Shown: positions 15,878 through 25,041, counted from the stretch's first letter. The stretch: DNA of 64,000 nt from JAUVXJ01 sp964433755 (GCA_964433755.1 CAYSSR010000002.1:658040-722039), one strand, 5' to 3'. Notes: generated from the sequence alone by a model not told the origin. A program made the numbers and translations.

Positions 15878-16175
15878 CGCGATGGCCAGTTGTGGTGAGT
15901 CCGCCCAGAGATTGCCGCTCGCTCCAGACGATACCTGCCGACCCTGGGGTTCAGCTGCCGCTTCAGTCACGAAGGCGCCGCCCGACGTGCGCCTCACCGA
16001 CCCAACACCGTCGTAGCCCGCTTTGGGCTGGCTTCTCTGCCTCTGCCCAAGGGACGCCCTGCTGACGGGACGATCTGAGACCGAGTCGGCAGAGCAGGTT
16101 GCCTACGCACCGCTTTGAGCGTAGAATAGCCCATCAGGAAGCCCATCCAGCGCACGCTCACCCCAGGAGTGTTAG
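15878..16175. other. Intergenic region of 298 bases with a small hairpin and a promoter
   Basis: No gene. A short hairpin (AGCCC/GGGCT near 16016-16030) is followed by a moderately T-rich stretch and could weakly terminate the homocysteine methyltransferase transcript. The promoter of the pentapeptide-repeat gene lies at 16099-16127. Confidence 0.4.
16099..16127 (+). promoter_or_regulatory. Promoter of the pentapeptide-repeat gene
   Basis: TTGCCT (16099-16104) and TAGAAT (16122-16127) are 17 bases apart, giving a start near 16134 and a leader of about 40 bases before ATG 16176. Confidence 0.5.
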
Positions 16176-16940
16176 ATGGATGCGCAGTGGACCTCTGTGC
16201 TTCTCAGCTTCGCTACTGGAGCCTTGACCGGTGCCCTGGTGACGTACTTCCGGCACTGGCTGGCCCGCCGCAGGGAATCGGAAAGCCGAGAGTTCGCCCA
16301 AGCCCAGGAAAGAGAGCGCGTCAGGCGTGAGCACTACTCCCGCGCCCTGGGCTACGAGAGGACGAGGGAGAGCCTGCGCGGCTGCGACCTGTCAGAGCAG
16401 GACCTGGCCGGGATCTATCTGGCCAAGGCCGACTTGCAGCGCGTCAACCTCAGCTGCGCGGACCTGTCTACCTCGAACCTGGAGCAGGCCAACCTCATCG
16501 GGGCGAACCTGGGACGCGCCAGGCTATCAGGCGCCAATCTGACGGAGACGGCTCTGGAGGGCGCCAATCTGGAGGACGCAATCCTCCAGTCGGCGGTGCT
16601 GGAAGACGCCAACCTGGCGGGGGCCAGCCTTCTGCGAGCTGACCTGCGTAGCGCCGTGCTGGAAGGCACCAATCTGGAATGGGCCGACCTCAGGGACGCC
16701 CAGCTCCAGGGTGTGGAGCTGAAGAAGGCCAGGATGGAGGCAGCACGTCTGCAAAGGGCCGACCTGGCAGGCGCAAATCTGAAGGGAGTCGACCTGGCAC
16801 AGGCTAACCTCGAAGGAGCCAACCTGGGAGGCACCAATCTCAAGAAGGCCAATCTGGATGGTGCCTATCTGCGGGGCGCCAGGCTCGATTCCGCCACCGT
16901 GATGCCCGACGACTGGGAAGATCTGGCGGCCACCAAATGA
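16176..16940 (+). CDS. Membrane-anchored pentapeptide-repeat protein
   Basis: 254 residues. A membrane helix (~8-26) is followed by a charged helical stretch rich in Arg and Glu (~28-62). From about residue 68 to 243 runs a long array of A(D/N)LxX pentapeptides (ADLQR, ANLIG, ANLGG, ANLKK and so on), which fold as a right-handed quadrilateral beta-helix. The cytoplasmic helix should have its repeat domain displayed on a membrane surface. Soluble relatives mimic DNA or act as scaffolds; the role here is unknown. The start at ATG 16176 follows CAGGAG. Confidence 0.85.
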   Translation: MDAQWTSVLLSFATGALTGALVTYFRHWLARRRESESREFAQAQERERVRREHYSRALGYERTRESLRGCDLSEQDLAGIYLAKADLQRVNLSCADLSTSNLEQANLIGANLGRARLSGANLTETALEGANLEDAILQSAVLEDANLAGASLLRADLRSAVLEGTNLEWADLRDAQLQGVELKKARMEAARLQRADLAGANLKGVDLAQANLEGANLGGTNLKKANLDGAYLRGARLDSATVMPDDWEDLAATK

Positions 16941-17329
16941 ACATCGCAGTTGTCGCCGGGGTCTACCCAGCTCTGTGCACATGCTGAGGAACAGTACGTG
17001 CCATCCTTCGCTTTCCATATAGGATACGGTGGACCGTCCATCCACGCTGCGCGCACTGTGGCCAACCGCCACGAGTGTTGCATTTGCTACTCCGTGGAGT
17101 GTATGCTATATTGACGGCAGGACTCACGCAGGGCATCGGCCCTGCGGTTTCACGTAGTCAGCCACGTGCCCCAACCAGAAGCGGTCAAGTGTCCAATGGC
17201 GCTAGTGGCGGCGACGGGGAGCCAACGAGCCCAGGGTGTCCATGAATCACAAGGATGGGTTCGGGCGACGGCCCACGGTGTGGAAGCCCCCCGTTCAAGA
17301 ACACGCACGAGAAAGGAGTGTGAGAGCAA
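16941..17329. other. Gene-free stretch (389 bases) with a promoter and a leader hairpin
   Basis: No gene is supported. A promoter at 17084-17112 would produce a leader of about 210 bases before the DUF5679 gene. Just after the start site is a hairpin with perfect seven-base arms (17128-17134 and 17139-17145, GCAGGGC/GCCCTGC, four-base loop). No known riboswitch was recognised. Confidence 0.5.
17084..17112 (+). promoter_or_regulatory. Promoter candidate of the DUF5679 gene
   Basis: TTGCTA (17084-17089) and TATATT (17107-17112) are 17 bases apart; start near 17119. Confidence 0.45.
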
Positions 17330-17476
17330 ATGGAAGCGTACTGTGTCAAGTGCAAGGCGAAGCGACCGATATCGAATCCCAAGGAAGTAGTGCTCAAGAA
17401 CGGACGTCCCGCCATCAAAGGGACCTGCTCCGTCTGCGGCACCAACGTCACAAGATTCGTCAAGAAAGGCTCCTGA
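17330..17476 (+). CDS. DUF5679 family small zinc-ribbon protein
   Basis: 48 residues, starting at ATG 17330 after AAGGAG. It reads MEAYCVKCKAKRPI..., with CVKC (residues 5-8) and CSVCG (34-38) forming a four-Cys zinc ribbon and a KNGRPAIKGTC core. This matches DUF5679, a family common in Chloroflexota and Actinomycetota, often annotated near ribosomal or topoisomerase genes. Function unknown; nucleic-acid binding is a guess from the ribbon. A strong terminator follows directly, so it is a single-gene transcript. Confidence 0.88.
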   Translation: MEAYCVKCKAKRPISNPKEVVLKNGRPAIKGTCSVCGTNVTRFVKKGS

Positions 17477-17496
17477 GCCACGAACAGCTCTGACGT

Positions 17497-17548
17497 CTCC
17501 GTCGGGTGCTATCCCCACCTACAAGCACCCGACGGAGAGCCTTTCCTT
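17497..17548 (+). terminator. Rho-independent terminator after DUF5679
   Basis: Perfect 14-base arms (17497-17510 and 17524-17537: CTCCGTCGGGTGCT and its complement) enclose a 13-base loop and are followed by a T-rich CTTTCCTT. Confidence 0.8.
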
Positions 17549-17665
17549 GCCGCCCTCGTCCCGTCGTCGTCAAGGCGGCCTTCCGAGCGCGGCTCCAGTA
17601 CAAGTTGCCGCCCGCCAGTCTGACTGCCGACTTCCAGCCCCCCGGATGAGAACGGCGCACCGCCG

Positions 17666-18484
17666 ATGAGTCAAGCTCCTTCAAACGTTCTTCTCGGTGT
17701 TCAGGGTTTCAGCGCTAAAGACTGGGTGGGGACCTTCTATCCGCCTCGCTCCTCGGCCGTACAGTTCCTGCCCTTCTACGCTCGCGTCTTCGACACCGTA
17801 GAGGTAAACAGCACCTTCTATGCGATCCCCTCTGCCTCCACCGTTGACTCGTGGGCACGGCGCACACCGGACCACTTTCTGTTCGCCTGCAAGATTCCGC
17901 AGGAGATCACCCACGATCAGCGCTTAGGGGGAGTGGAAGAGAAGCTCGGCGTGTTCCTGGACAGGATGAGGCTTCTGGGCCAGAAGCTGGGTCCCGTGGT
18001 CGTCCAGTTCCCCCGCTCCTTCACCCGGCGCTTCGAGGGGAACCTGAACACCTTCCTGCCCCTCCTGCCGAGAGACGTCTCATTCGTGGCCGAGTTTCGT
18101 AGCGAATCCTGGCACGACGAGGGGACACTCGACCTGTTGAGGGAGTTCGACGTGGCCTGGTGTATCAACGACTGGCAGGATCTCCCCCCGGTAGTCGAGA
18201 CCACGACGGACTTCGCCTACCTGCGCCTGGTGGGCTACCATCAGGAATTCAAGTACCTGGGGGAGGTACAACGAGATCGATCGGAGGACCTGGCTGCCTG
18301 GGCCAGCAGGATCGGGGGCCTTGCGGCGCGCGTGGAGAGAGTCTACGTATACGTGAACAACCACTACGCAGGTCACGCCCCCGCCACAGTGAACCACTTG
18401 GCCAAACTGCTGGGTTTGCCCGCTGTGGACCCCCAGAGCCTGTGGCCCGCTCAGGCCAGCTTCTTCCCCGAGGCAAACGACTAG
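17666..18484 (+). CDS. DUF72 family TIM-barrel protein
   Basis: 272 residues. The N-terminal VLLGVQGFSAKDWVGTFYPP, then FDTVEVNSTFYAIP and FLFACKIPQEITHD, are characteristic of DUF72 (YecE-like). FVAEFRSESWH and VYVYVNNHYAGHAP near the end match the family's later strands. The fold is a TIM barrel; biochemical function is not established, with proposals around endonuclease or metal-dependent roles. It is a single gene, convergent with the small barrel protein downstream. Confidence 0.9.
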   Translation: MSQAPSNVLLGVQGFSAKDWVGTFYPPRSSAVQFLPFYARVFDTVEVNSTFYAIPSASTVDSWARRTPDHFLFACKIPQEITHDQRLGGVEEKLGVFLDRMRLLGQKLGPVVVQFPRSFTRRFEGNLNTFLPLLPRDVSFVAEFRSESWHDEGTLDLLREFDVAWCINDWQDLPPVVETTTDFAYLRLVGYHQEFKYLGEVQRDRSEDLAAWASRIGGLAARVERVYVYVNNHYAGHAPATVNHLAKLLGLPAVDPQSLWPAQASFFPEAND

Positions 18485-18539
18485 GCCGGTCTTCTGCCTT
18501 GGCTCACCTCGCGATCACCAGGACGACTCTCCTGGCCGC

Positions 18540-18887
18540 CTACTCCTGCGGCGGGCTGAACTGGGACTCAGGCCAGTCTCCCATGAGCCGGGTGGGGCCG
18601 AACTCCAGGATGTCGTTCACTCCGGTGAAGGCAGTGTAGTTCTCGGGGTGGGCGATGATGTCCTGGTCCAGTCGATCGTAGGTACCGTACTCCTCGATCT
18701 CCCGCCAGACCTCCAACTGGTACTGGCCGCCAAAGCCGAACTGCACAGCGTAGGCCTTCACCGACTTGGTACCCGGCGCGACTTCGTACGCGGCCCTGCC
18801 CTTCTCGTGCCACCACTCCACCACGTCCGCACCCTTGCCGGGCTTGATCCTGATGCTGTTCACCTCGTAGATGCGGTACTTCTCCAT
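18540..18887 (-). CDS. Small dimeric alpha/beta-barrel (NIPSNAP-like) protein
   Basis: 115 residues from ATG 18887 after AGGAGG. The sequence KYRIYEVNSIRIKPGKGADVVEWW, then YQLEVWREIEEYGTYDRL, has the beta-alpha-beta ferredoxin-like pattern of dimeric alpha/beta-barrel proteins, with a long acidic helix. No catalytic residue can be named. Function unknown; such folds include monooxygenases and stress proteins. Confidence 0.65.
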   Translation of the reverse strand: MEKYRIYEVNSIRIKPGKGADVVEWWHEKGRAAYEVAPGTKSVKAYAVQFGFGGQYQLEVWREIEEYGTYDRLDQDIIAHPENYTAFTGVNDILEFGPTRLMGDWPESQFSPPQE

Positions 18888-19092
18888 GGACCAGACCTCC
18901 TCCTGTTAGTGTAGTGTGCATGTGTGCAAAGGAGAGTGTGCAAAAGGGACGCCCAAGACATGCCTGCGAACCGGCTCCCACTGGTTTCGGCGCTGTCGAC
19001 AACTCCGCGCAGTCAACCACGCCGCGACGCCGCCGAGCCCCCTCGACCTGCCTCTGCCGCACACTACACAACAGCTCGTTGACAGCCGAGGT

Positions 19093-19419
19093 TCACTCCT
19101 CGGCCATCGAGGCCCCGCAGTACTCGCAGAACGCATTGTCGGCGGGGTTGTCGGCACCGCAAGAAGAGCACGATTTCATCGCTATCTCCTCCACGGTGAC
19201 CGCCTTGGCCGCCGGCGCTGGCTCCGCCTTGGGGGCAACCGTGGGCTCCACCTTACGGGACGGCGCAGGCTTCCGCGCGGTTGTCTTCTTCGGCTCTGCT
19301 TGGGGCTTTCTGCGTCCCACGACCAGCAGCAACACGACCACCACGACCACCGCCAGGACGAGCGGCACCAAGCATCCGCACGACAAGACCATCATCTCCG
19401 AGATACCCACTGATTCCAT
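19093..19419 (-). CDS. Membrane-anchored zinc-ribbon protein
   Basis: 108 residues from ATG 19419; the open frame extends upstream to 19497 but the ATG with GGAG is preferred. A Val/Leu-rich membrane helix (~18-35) is followed by a Lys/Pro/Ala-rich linker and a C-terminal zinc ribbon, CSSCGADNPADNAFCEYCG. The ribbon would lie in the cytoplasm or outside depending on topology. It is adjacent to the larger five-ribbon protein and may share its transcript. Function unknown. Confidence 0.72.
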   Translation of the reverse strand: MESVGISEMMVLSCGCLVPLVLAVVVVVVLLLVVGRRKPQAEPKKTTARKPAPSRKVEPTVAPKAEPAPAAKAVTVEEIAMKSCSSCGADNPADNAFCEYCGASMAEE

Positions 19420-19472
19420 TGCTCCGTAGTCTCCTTCTCTGTCCGGCGCATCTCCGGGAGTGGACGCGCCTG

Positions 19473-20708
19473 TCAATCCTTCAATGTCGCTCCGCAATAC
19501 GGACAGGCGACCCAGTCAGGCTCCGTGGCCTTACCGCACTCCGGGCACACAGAGGCGAGCCTCGCGCCGCAGTGGGGACACACCTGCCAATCTCCCTCCA
19601 CTGCTTTGCCGCAGTCCGGACAGCCGACGCCCGCTTCCGACTCCACGCTGGACTCGTCCGCTGCCGCCTCTGTCCTCTCAGCCGACTGCTCTGCCTCCGT
19701 CTGCTGCCCCTCCTCAGAAGGTTCCTCCTCTCCCAACTGGTGCCCGCATTTTCCGCAAAACCGAATGCCTGGCGTGAGAGGGTGACCGCACTCGGGACAC
19801 GCGCCTTCCGCTGGCGCCTCCTCGGCTACTTCCACATCAGCGGCCGTTTCCTCTCCAGCCAAGCGGTGGCCGCACTTACCACAGAAGCCGATCCCAGGAC
19901 GGAGTTGGTTGCCGCATTGAGGGCAGACCTGTTCCCCTGCTTCCTCTGTCTCCACCGTCGTGGCCTCGATCGGGCCTTCCTCCACCTCGCTGGTATCCGC
20001 TGGTGCAGCGAGAAGCGCAGTGGGCGCCTTTGCCTCTTCTGCCTCTGCCTGCTGCTCCCCGCCCGCCGCGTCCCCACTCGCAATGGTCACGATGGCGCGC
20101 CTGGTATCGTTCTCCATCAGCCACAGATGACCGGCCGAGACGGGGACCCGATTGTCGTACGCCTCTATCAACTGGTCGTAGAGGTCCTGCCCCTTCCGCC
20201 CCTCGAACTTCCCACTTTGCGGGTTCAACCACTCCAGGCCCGAGAGATCGTACTCGAACACCGTATCCACCTTGCCGCGTGCACGAGTCAGATTCCCGGC
20301 GATGACGATCTGCCGCCCCACCAGGCCCTTCTTGAACCTGGGCCTGGCCAGTGCTGCGGCCAGGTATTCCTTCTTCCTGACCTTGCCCTTCTGCCAGGTT
20401 CGGCCGCCGGTGTCGACCTCGAACCAGTAGGACCTGCACAGATCGCTGAACACCGTCGCCACCCTGTAGAAGACCACGCGGTACCTGGAGACGCCCATGT
20501 AGACCCCGAAGTCGGATCTATTGCGTGTGGAGAACATCTCCGTGTCAACCTTGCCGATCCACTGCACCCGCTCGTCCGCGAAGGTAGCCACCGCTATAGG
20601 CTCGCCGCCGCGCAACCTATCCTTGCGCTTGTAGAAGGGTGAAGGAGCGCCGTTGGACCAGTTCTCCATCAGCTTCTCTAGGTCAACCTGGCTAATCTCC
20701 ACGCTCAC
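19473..20708 (-). CDS. Protein with N-terminal beta domain and several zinc ribbons
   Basis: 411 residues. The first ~220 residues (VQWIGKVDTEMFSTRNRSDFGVYMGV, then RYRVVFYRVATVF and a KVDTVFEYDLSG segment) form a beta-rich domain I do not recognise. After an Ala/Glu-rich linker come zinc ribbons starting CPQCGNQL (paired with FCGKCGHRL), CPECGHPL (FCGKCGHQL), CPDCGKAV (CPHCGARL) and CPECGKAT (CPYCGATL). Acidic linkers separate the ribbons. A scaffold or regulatory role through ribbon-mediated contacts is inference. Convergent or divergent partners do not help; the next gene upstream is the secreted SGNH protein. Confidence 0.75.
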   Translation of the reverse strand: MSVEISQVDLEKLMENWSNGAPSPFYKRKDRLRGGEPIAVATFADERVQWIGKVDTEMFSTRNRSDFGVYMGVSRYRVVFYRVATVFSDLCRSYWFEVDTGGRTWQKGKVRKKEYLAAALARPRFKKGLVGRQIVIAGNLTRARGKVDTVFEYDLSGLEWLNPQSGKFEGRKGQDLYDQLIEAYDNRVPVSAGHLWLMENDTRRAIVTIASGDAAGGEQQAEAEEAKAPTALLAAPADTSEVEEGPIEATTVETEEAGEQVCPQCGNQLRPGIGFCGKCGHRLAGEETAADVEVAEEAPAEGACPECGHPLTPGIRFCGKCGHQLGEEEPSEEGQQTEAEQSAERTEAAADESSVESEAGVGCPDCGKAVEGDWQVCPHCGARLASVCPECGKATEPDWVACPYCGATLKD

Positions 20709-20736
20709 CTCCAGCCGAAAGCACAGTGGCCCCCGA

Positions 20737-22287
20737 TCACACCTCTGCTTCCCAGCGAGACCTGCCCCGTCGCCACAACACCAGACCCAGGCCCGCCAGC
20801 GGGAGCGCCAGGCCGGAGCAAGGGCACAGACTACCTTGCCCCTCTTCCTGGACCGGCGCTTCCTCCACGACAGCGGTCACTGGCCCCTCCTGACTCTCCA
20901 CCATGAGACCCAGGTCGTCCACCCACATCCGCCCCTGTCGGGATGACTCTCCCGAACCGGAGAAGTCGAAACTCACGCCCACCACCCTGCTCAGGTCGAG
21001 CTCGGACACGCCACCCTCACCGTACCAGTCAGGCTTGAGAAAGCTATCCCAGGGTACTTGTGTCAGCGCCCAGTTCTCAGTGCTCCCCAGCGGCGTGGTC
21101 AGCTCAGCTTGGAAAGGCGTCGGCTCCTCTGCATCCCCCACCTGTAGAGTGAGTGCCAGGGGTGTGCCTGGATCGTCGCTTAGCATCCACATCGACAGGC
21201 CGTCAGCATGGCTCCAGTCCCGAGGAACATCAAAGGCAACACCGCAGCCGGCCCAGCCTTCCGGCTTGATGCCATACTGCACCAAGAGTGAACTCTCGCC
21301 GCCGTAGGCTGCTCCCGAGTCCACCACGCACTCCATACTCGTCCCCTCGCCGTCGGTCCACGTCTCCCAACCGCCCCCTGGTTCGTACCCTTCGAAGTCG
21401 TCGATGACAGTCGTCTCCGCCTGTTCGATAGGGACAGAGACGTCCTCTGGAGTCGAAGGCTCCTCCGCTGCCGGCGAGGTCGGGCTCACCTCTGCGGGAG
21501 GACGCGGTTCCCCACCTCCGTATGACCGAATAGTCTGGTCCAGGAACTCCACGAAGAGAGGTCCAATGGTACGGTTGGCGAGCTCGTTGGGATGGGCGTC
21601 GTACTCGTCCATCCTGTACTCGGGCCGTAAGAAGTTGTCGTCTCCAGCCAGCAGGCCGAAGAAGTCGAAGACGAAGACGTTGGGATGACCGCTCAGGTAT
21701 TCCCTCGATTGGAGCCAGCTCGTAAAGGCTCTGGCTCGCGCAGCGGCGTCAGGGCTGCTGTCGGCCGGCAGCTCGGGGGGCTGGGTCACGATGACAAAGA
21801 CCTTGTCAGGGTACTGATCCATCCGATCTCGGATGGATAGATAGTAGGACCGGTACTCCTGCAACTGCTCCTCGCTCTCGATGTTGCTCACCGGGAAGCA
21901 GGACTTAAAGGCGATGACGTCGTACTGCATCATGTGGCTGAACGTGTTGTCGGGCGGGTCGTGGAGCGGCTGCCCGAAGATGGCCGCATAGCCGTCGGGG
22001 TCCGTGTTGTCTCCCGGCACGTCGAAGTTGGTCCCCGTCCACGTGCCATCGGCCAGGATCAGGCCATCGTCGTTGTAGCCGTGGTCGTAGAACTCGTACC
22101 CCAATGCCGTGAGTCCCTCGCGCACGCCGCCCTCGGCGATGAGATTAGCCCCGCACGAATGATGCAGGAAGATGATCCTGGTCCCCTGCGCCGCCGCTGG
22201 CCACGCTCCTCCTTGTGCCAGGACGAGAAGACCAAGCACGAGAAGCACTTGAGCACTCCGCCGACCCGAGCCAATGATACCGCTCAT
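20737..22287 (-). CDS. Secreted SGNH-like protein with carbohydrate-binding domain and Cys-containing C-terminal anchor
   Basis: 516 residues from ATG 22287, directly after GGAGGGGGGA. A signal peptide (~1-34, ending AAAQG) is followed by an SGNH/GDSL-like domain (IIFLHHSCGANLI, then HPNELANR, ~35-255). A Pro/Thr/Glu-rich linker precedes a beta-sandwich (IDDFEGYEPGGGWETW, then WVDDLG, ~300-470) that resembles CBM11-type carbohydrate-binding modules. The C-terminus CPCSG, a hydrophobic stretch and a final RRGRSR resemble a sorting tail of MYXO-CTERM type. It is probably a cell-surface carbohydrate esterase. The gene is 27 bases downstream of the lyase gene. Confidence 0.72.
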   Translation of the reverse strand: MSGIIGSGRRSAQVLLVLGLLVLAQGGAWPAAAQGTRIIFLHHSCGANLIAEGGVREGLTALGYEFYDHGYNDDGLILADGTWTGTNFDVPGDNTDPDGYAAIFGQPLHDPPDNTFSHMMQYDVIAFKSCFPVSNIESEEQLQEYRSYYLSIRDRMDQYPDKVFVIVTQPPELPADSSPDAAARARAFTSWLQSREYLSGHPNVFVFDFFGLLAGDDNFLRPEYRMDEYDAHPNELANRTIGPLFVEFLDQTIRSYGGGEPRPPAEVSPTSPAAEEPSTPEDVSVPIEQAETTVIDDFEGYEPGGGWETWTDGEGTSMECVVDSGAAYGGESSLLVQYGIKPEGWAGCGVAFDVPRDWSHADGLSMWMLSDDPGTPLALTLQVGDAEEPTPFQAELTTPLGSTENWALTQVPWDSFLKPDWYGEGGVSELDLSRVVGVSFDFSGSGESSRQGRMWVDDLGLMVESQEGPVTAVVEEAPVQEEGQGSLCPCSGLALPLAGLGLVLWRRGRSRWEAEV

Positions 22288-22314
22288 TCCCCCCTCCCCG
22301 ACCAACCGCAGTCT

Positions 22315-25041
22315 CTACTGCCCATGGGCCCATTCGTACAGGAACACGTGACCGAAGGTCACACCGTTGGCGGTCTCCTTGGATTCACCGTAGGTGTTGT
22401 CGTCACCCTCGAACCACGGATCACGGCTCCCGGTCCGGAACAAGCGCGTGCCCAGCTCCATATACGTGGGATCGCCGCTGTACCGGTAGGCGTAAGCCAT
22501 GGCATCCGCGCCCAGGAGCAGCCAGTTGGTGACCACAGGCACGTTGTTCCCCACCGACCATTCATCCCCGGGGTCCCCTTGCCGGTCGTCGAAGTACCAC
22601 TCGTACGGGTAGGCGCCTCGTTCGCCGGTGTCTATGGGTTCCAGGTCTATCCACGCGTAGGTGCGCAGCCAGTCAGCGAAACCCGCCAGCGCACCCTGGC
22701 CATCGTAGGCATCCGGAAGCCCGAACTCCTCACGCATCTCCAGATACCTGCCCACAGACACCAGATACTGGCTCAGGAACTGGGGCTTCACGTAACTGTA
22801 CTCGTCGTCCCCGCCCGGTGGACCATCGATGTAGCGTTGACTTGCCGGCCTGGCCCAATCCACCAGGGCATCCGCCGCGACGAGGTAACGTTCCTCGCCA
22901 GTGGCGCGGTACGCTTCAGTAAGCATGAAGAGGCAGTTGGCAGCGGGCCGAGAGGCCCCAGCGTACACACCATCAACGTCGCCCAGACCGTAGCCCTCGC
23001 CATTGGAGTCAGTAAAGCGATCCCCCAAGCGGGCATCGTTGTGCACCCGGTATTCGATACAATCCGCCAGCTCCAGCGCCGACTCGTACGCCTTCTCGTA
23101 TCCGGTCAGGTAGTAGGTGAGCAACATCCCGGCCATCCCATAGATCGTATCTGGATGGCCGCTGTTCGCGTTACGATGTGGGTTCACGAACCCGGATTCG
23201 TCGTGCTCGCTGTGCCCAAAGGCCGTCCCGTCGGACCAGTAGCGGGGACTGTGCAGGTTGTGCACGATATCGACGTCTGCCGCGTGACGGTTCAGCGCCT
23301 CGGCTAGACCGAACCAGCGCGGATCTCCACCCCGGAGCCACTGTAGCCACATCCCGTAGTCGTTGTTGTACTTCGGATCCAACGGCGCGACCTCGAACCC
23401 CTCGTAGTCGATGGGCCAGTCCCCGTAGTCGAAGATGCCATAGAAATCAGAGCCCTCGATCGCGTCGAGCAGGCTGGGGAAGGTCTCGCCCATCTCCACG
23501 CCCACTCCGCTGTACGCCAACTGTTGATCGAGATACTGCTCGTAGTCTGGCCAACTCTCCAGATCAGGCAAGGCCGTAGGCCCGAAGGCACCACTGCCCA
23601 CGTACCACTCTGGCGGGGCCTGAGCGAACAGAGGGCTACCGAAGGCCTCGCCTTGCATCCCCAGGTCAGATGACCCCTGCAACAGCAGGACTTCCTGGGT
23701 CTTGTGCTCGCCTGCCCTCAGTGTAAACGAGTAGTCATCAGGACCGAACTCGTCGGGGAACAAGCCGATTTCGAGGGTACCATCGGTACGCGCCCGCAGC
23801 GCCTTCGGGAAGCTCTGCCAGAAGTCCCGGACAGCAACCGTCCAGGCACCATCCGTGCCGCCCAAGCTGATCCATCCAGCAGCCTGATCTCCAGCGTCGA
23901 CCGTGGTCTCGCCCAGTGTGGTCCGATAGCCACGGAAACCGACGTAGGCCTGCATGCGCGGCCGGGCGTCCAAAGGCTGTCCTTCCCAGTCGACCATTTC
24001 GGCATATCTGTCCCAGTAGTCCGTGCCGCTGGAGTCCTGGTAGAGGATCAACGAGTCGTCCAATACCCCCGTGGCCGGGCCGCCCTCCCCACCCGCTGTG
24101 TAGGTCAGGTTGCCTCCCAGCGCGGCGGGCACCAGGATCGACAGGTCGCTGAAGCTCACGCTGCCTGGAGAGCCGATGTCATAACAAAGAAGCTGGCCGT
24201 CCTCGGCCAACGAACACAGTGTGTTGTTCTCCACAGTATGGAAGATGCGCACGGCCGTCTGTCCGGCATAGAACCAGTAGCGGATGGTGTATTGAAGTCC
24301 CTCCTGGTAGGTGCCCTGGACTACGATGGAAGCGCGCATGGGACCACCGAGTTGAACGGTGACCTCCACCGGGCCGCTGCCTGCAAGTTCGGTGCCGTCA
24401 GATAGACGCACTACACTGCGTACGGGCGCCGACAGGCCGGGCCCGCTCAGGCTTCCATCCTCCCCGCTGATGACGAAGACGCCGGCACCCGTGTCCACGG
24501 TCACACCGCCGCCCGCCTCGGTCACGCGCAGGGTGGGGAATGCAGGCTCCGCTCCCCCCACGCTCTGAAGATGATAGACGCTCTGTCCCCCAGCCGGGAC
24601 GTCCGCCTGGAAATCCACGAGGAGCCAGCGGATCGCTGCCCCGTCCTCGTCAGGTGCTGCTCCCCACCGCGCCAGAGGCACGAACTGGGCAGGCACCGCT
24701 CGTCCATCAGGCCCAAACAATCGCAAGCCAGTCACGCTCGTCAGTCCCAACCCACGTGGGATAGGTACACCAGACGTGACCGGTTCGGCGTTTCTGGGCA
24801 CGGAGAGCGCATTGGAAACCACCAGAGGCAGGTCCAGCTCGTCGAGGCTGACGGCGGGGAAGTCAGGTCGCTGCTCCACCTGGACGGTGCTCTCGGGAGC
24901 CGCTGTCGGCCAGACGGTCGCCGCAGGCTCGGTGGCCGTCACCCCCACACCCTCCAGCAGTGCTTCCGGCAGTGTACACTGACAGGCCAGGAGGCCGATC
25001 ATCGTCGTCGCCAAGAGAGCGTACAGGTAGCTTCTCTTCAT
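22315..25041 (-). CDS. Lipoprotein of the PcRGLX/YetA-like rhamnogalacturonan-lyase family
   Basis: 908 residues with a lipoprotein signal peptide ending GLLAC (Cys20) and GGAGG before the ATG. The N-terminal region ~55-150 (PLVVSNALSVPRNAEPVTSG, then GVPIPRG and GRAVPAQF) matches the RIFT-barrel domain of exo-rhamnogalacturonan-lyase-like proteins. A long C-terminal half from ~480 contains alpha/alpha-toroid helices (SGHPDTIYGMAGMLLTYYLTG, then YKQPAANCLFMLTEAYRATG-like segments). Family members attack pectin-type polysaccharides at the cell surface. It leads a two-gene transcript with the SGNH-carbohydrate-binding protein, pointing to plant or microbial polysaccharide breakdown. The exact substrate is inferred only. 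Confidence 0.72.
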   Translation of the reverse strand: MKRSYLYALLATTMIGLLACQCTLPEALLEGVGVTATEPAATVWPTAAPESTVQVEQRPDFPAVSLDELDLPLVVSNALSVPRNAEPVTSGVPIPRGLGLTSVTGLRLFGPDGRAVPAQFVPLARWGAAPDEDGAAIRWLLVDFQADVPAGGQSVYHLQSVGGAEPAFPTLRVTEAGGGVTVDTGAGVFVISGEDGSLSGPGLSAPVRSVVRLSDGTELAGSGPVEVTVQLGGPMRASIVVQGTYQEGLQYTIRYWFYAGQTAVRIFHTVENNTLCSLAEDGQLLCYDIGSPGSVSFSDLSILVPAALGGNLTYTAGGEGGPATGVLDDSLILYQDSSGTDYWDRYAEMVDWEGQPLDARPRMQAYVGFRGYRTTLGETTVDAGDQAAGWISLGGTDGAWTVAVRDFWQSFPKALRARTDGTLEIGLFPDEFGPDDYSFTLRAGEHKTQEVLLLQGSSDLGMQGEAFGSPLFAQAPPEWYVGSGAFGPTALPDLESWPDYEQYLDQQLAYSGVGVEMGETFPSLLDAIEGSDFYGIFDYGDWPIDYEGFEVAPLDPKYNNDYGMWLQWLRGGDPRWFGLAEALNRHAADVDIVHNLHSPRYWSDGTAFGHSEHDESGFVNPHRNANSGHPDTIYGMAGMLLTYYLTGYEKAYESALELADCIEYRVHNDARLGDRFTDSNGEGYGLGDVDGVYAGASRPAANCLFMLTEAYRATGEERYLVAADALVDWARPASQRYIDGPPGGDDEYSYVKPQFLSQYLVSVGRYLEMREEFGLPDAYDGQGALAGFADWLRTYAWIDLEPIDTGERGAYPYEWYFDDRQGDPGDEWSVGNNVPVVTNWLLLGADAMAYAYRYSGDPTYMELGTRLFRTGSRDPWFEGDDNTYGESKETANGVTFGHVFLYEWAHGQ

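Noticed and set aside
22787..23307. Long antisense frames across the rhamnogalacturonan-lyase-like gene
   Set aside because: They shadow the real gene, have no ribosome site, and their codon pattern is the complement of the minus-strand gene.
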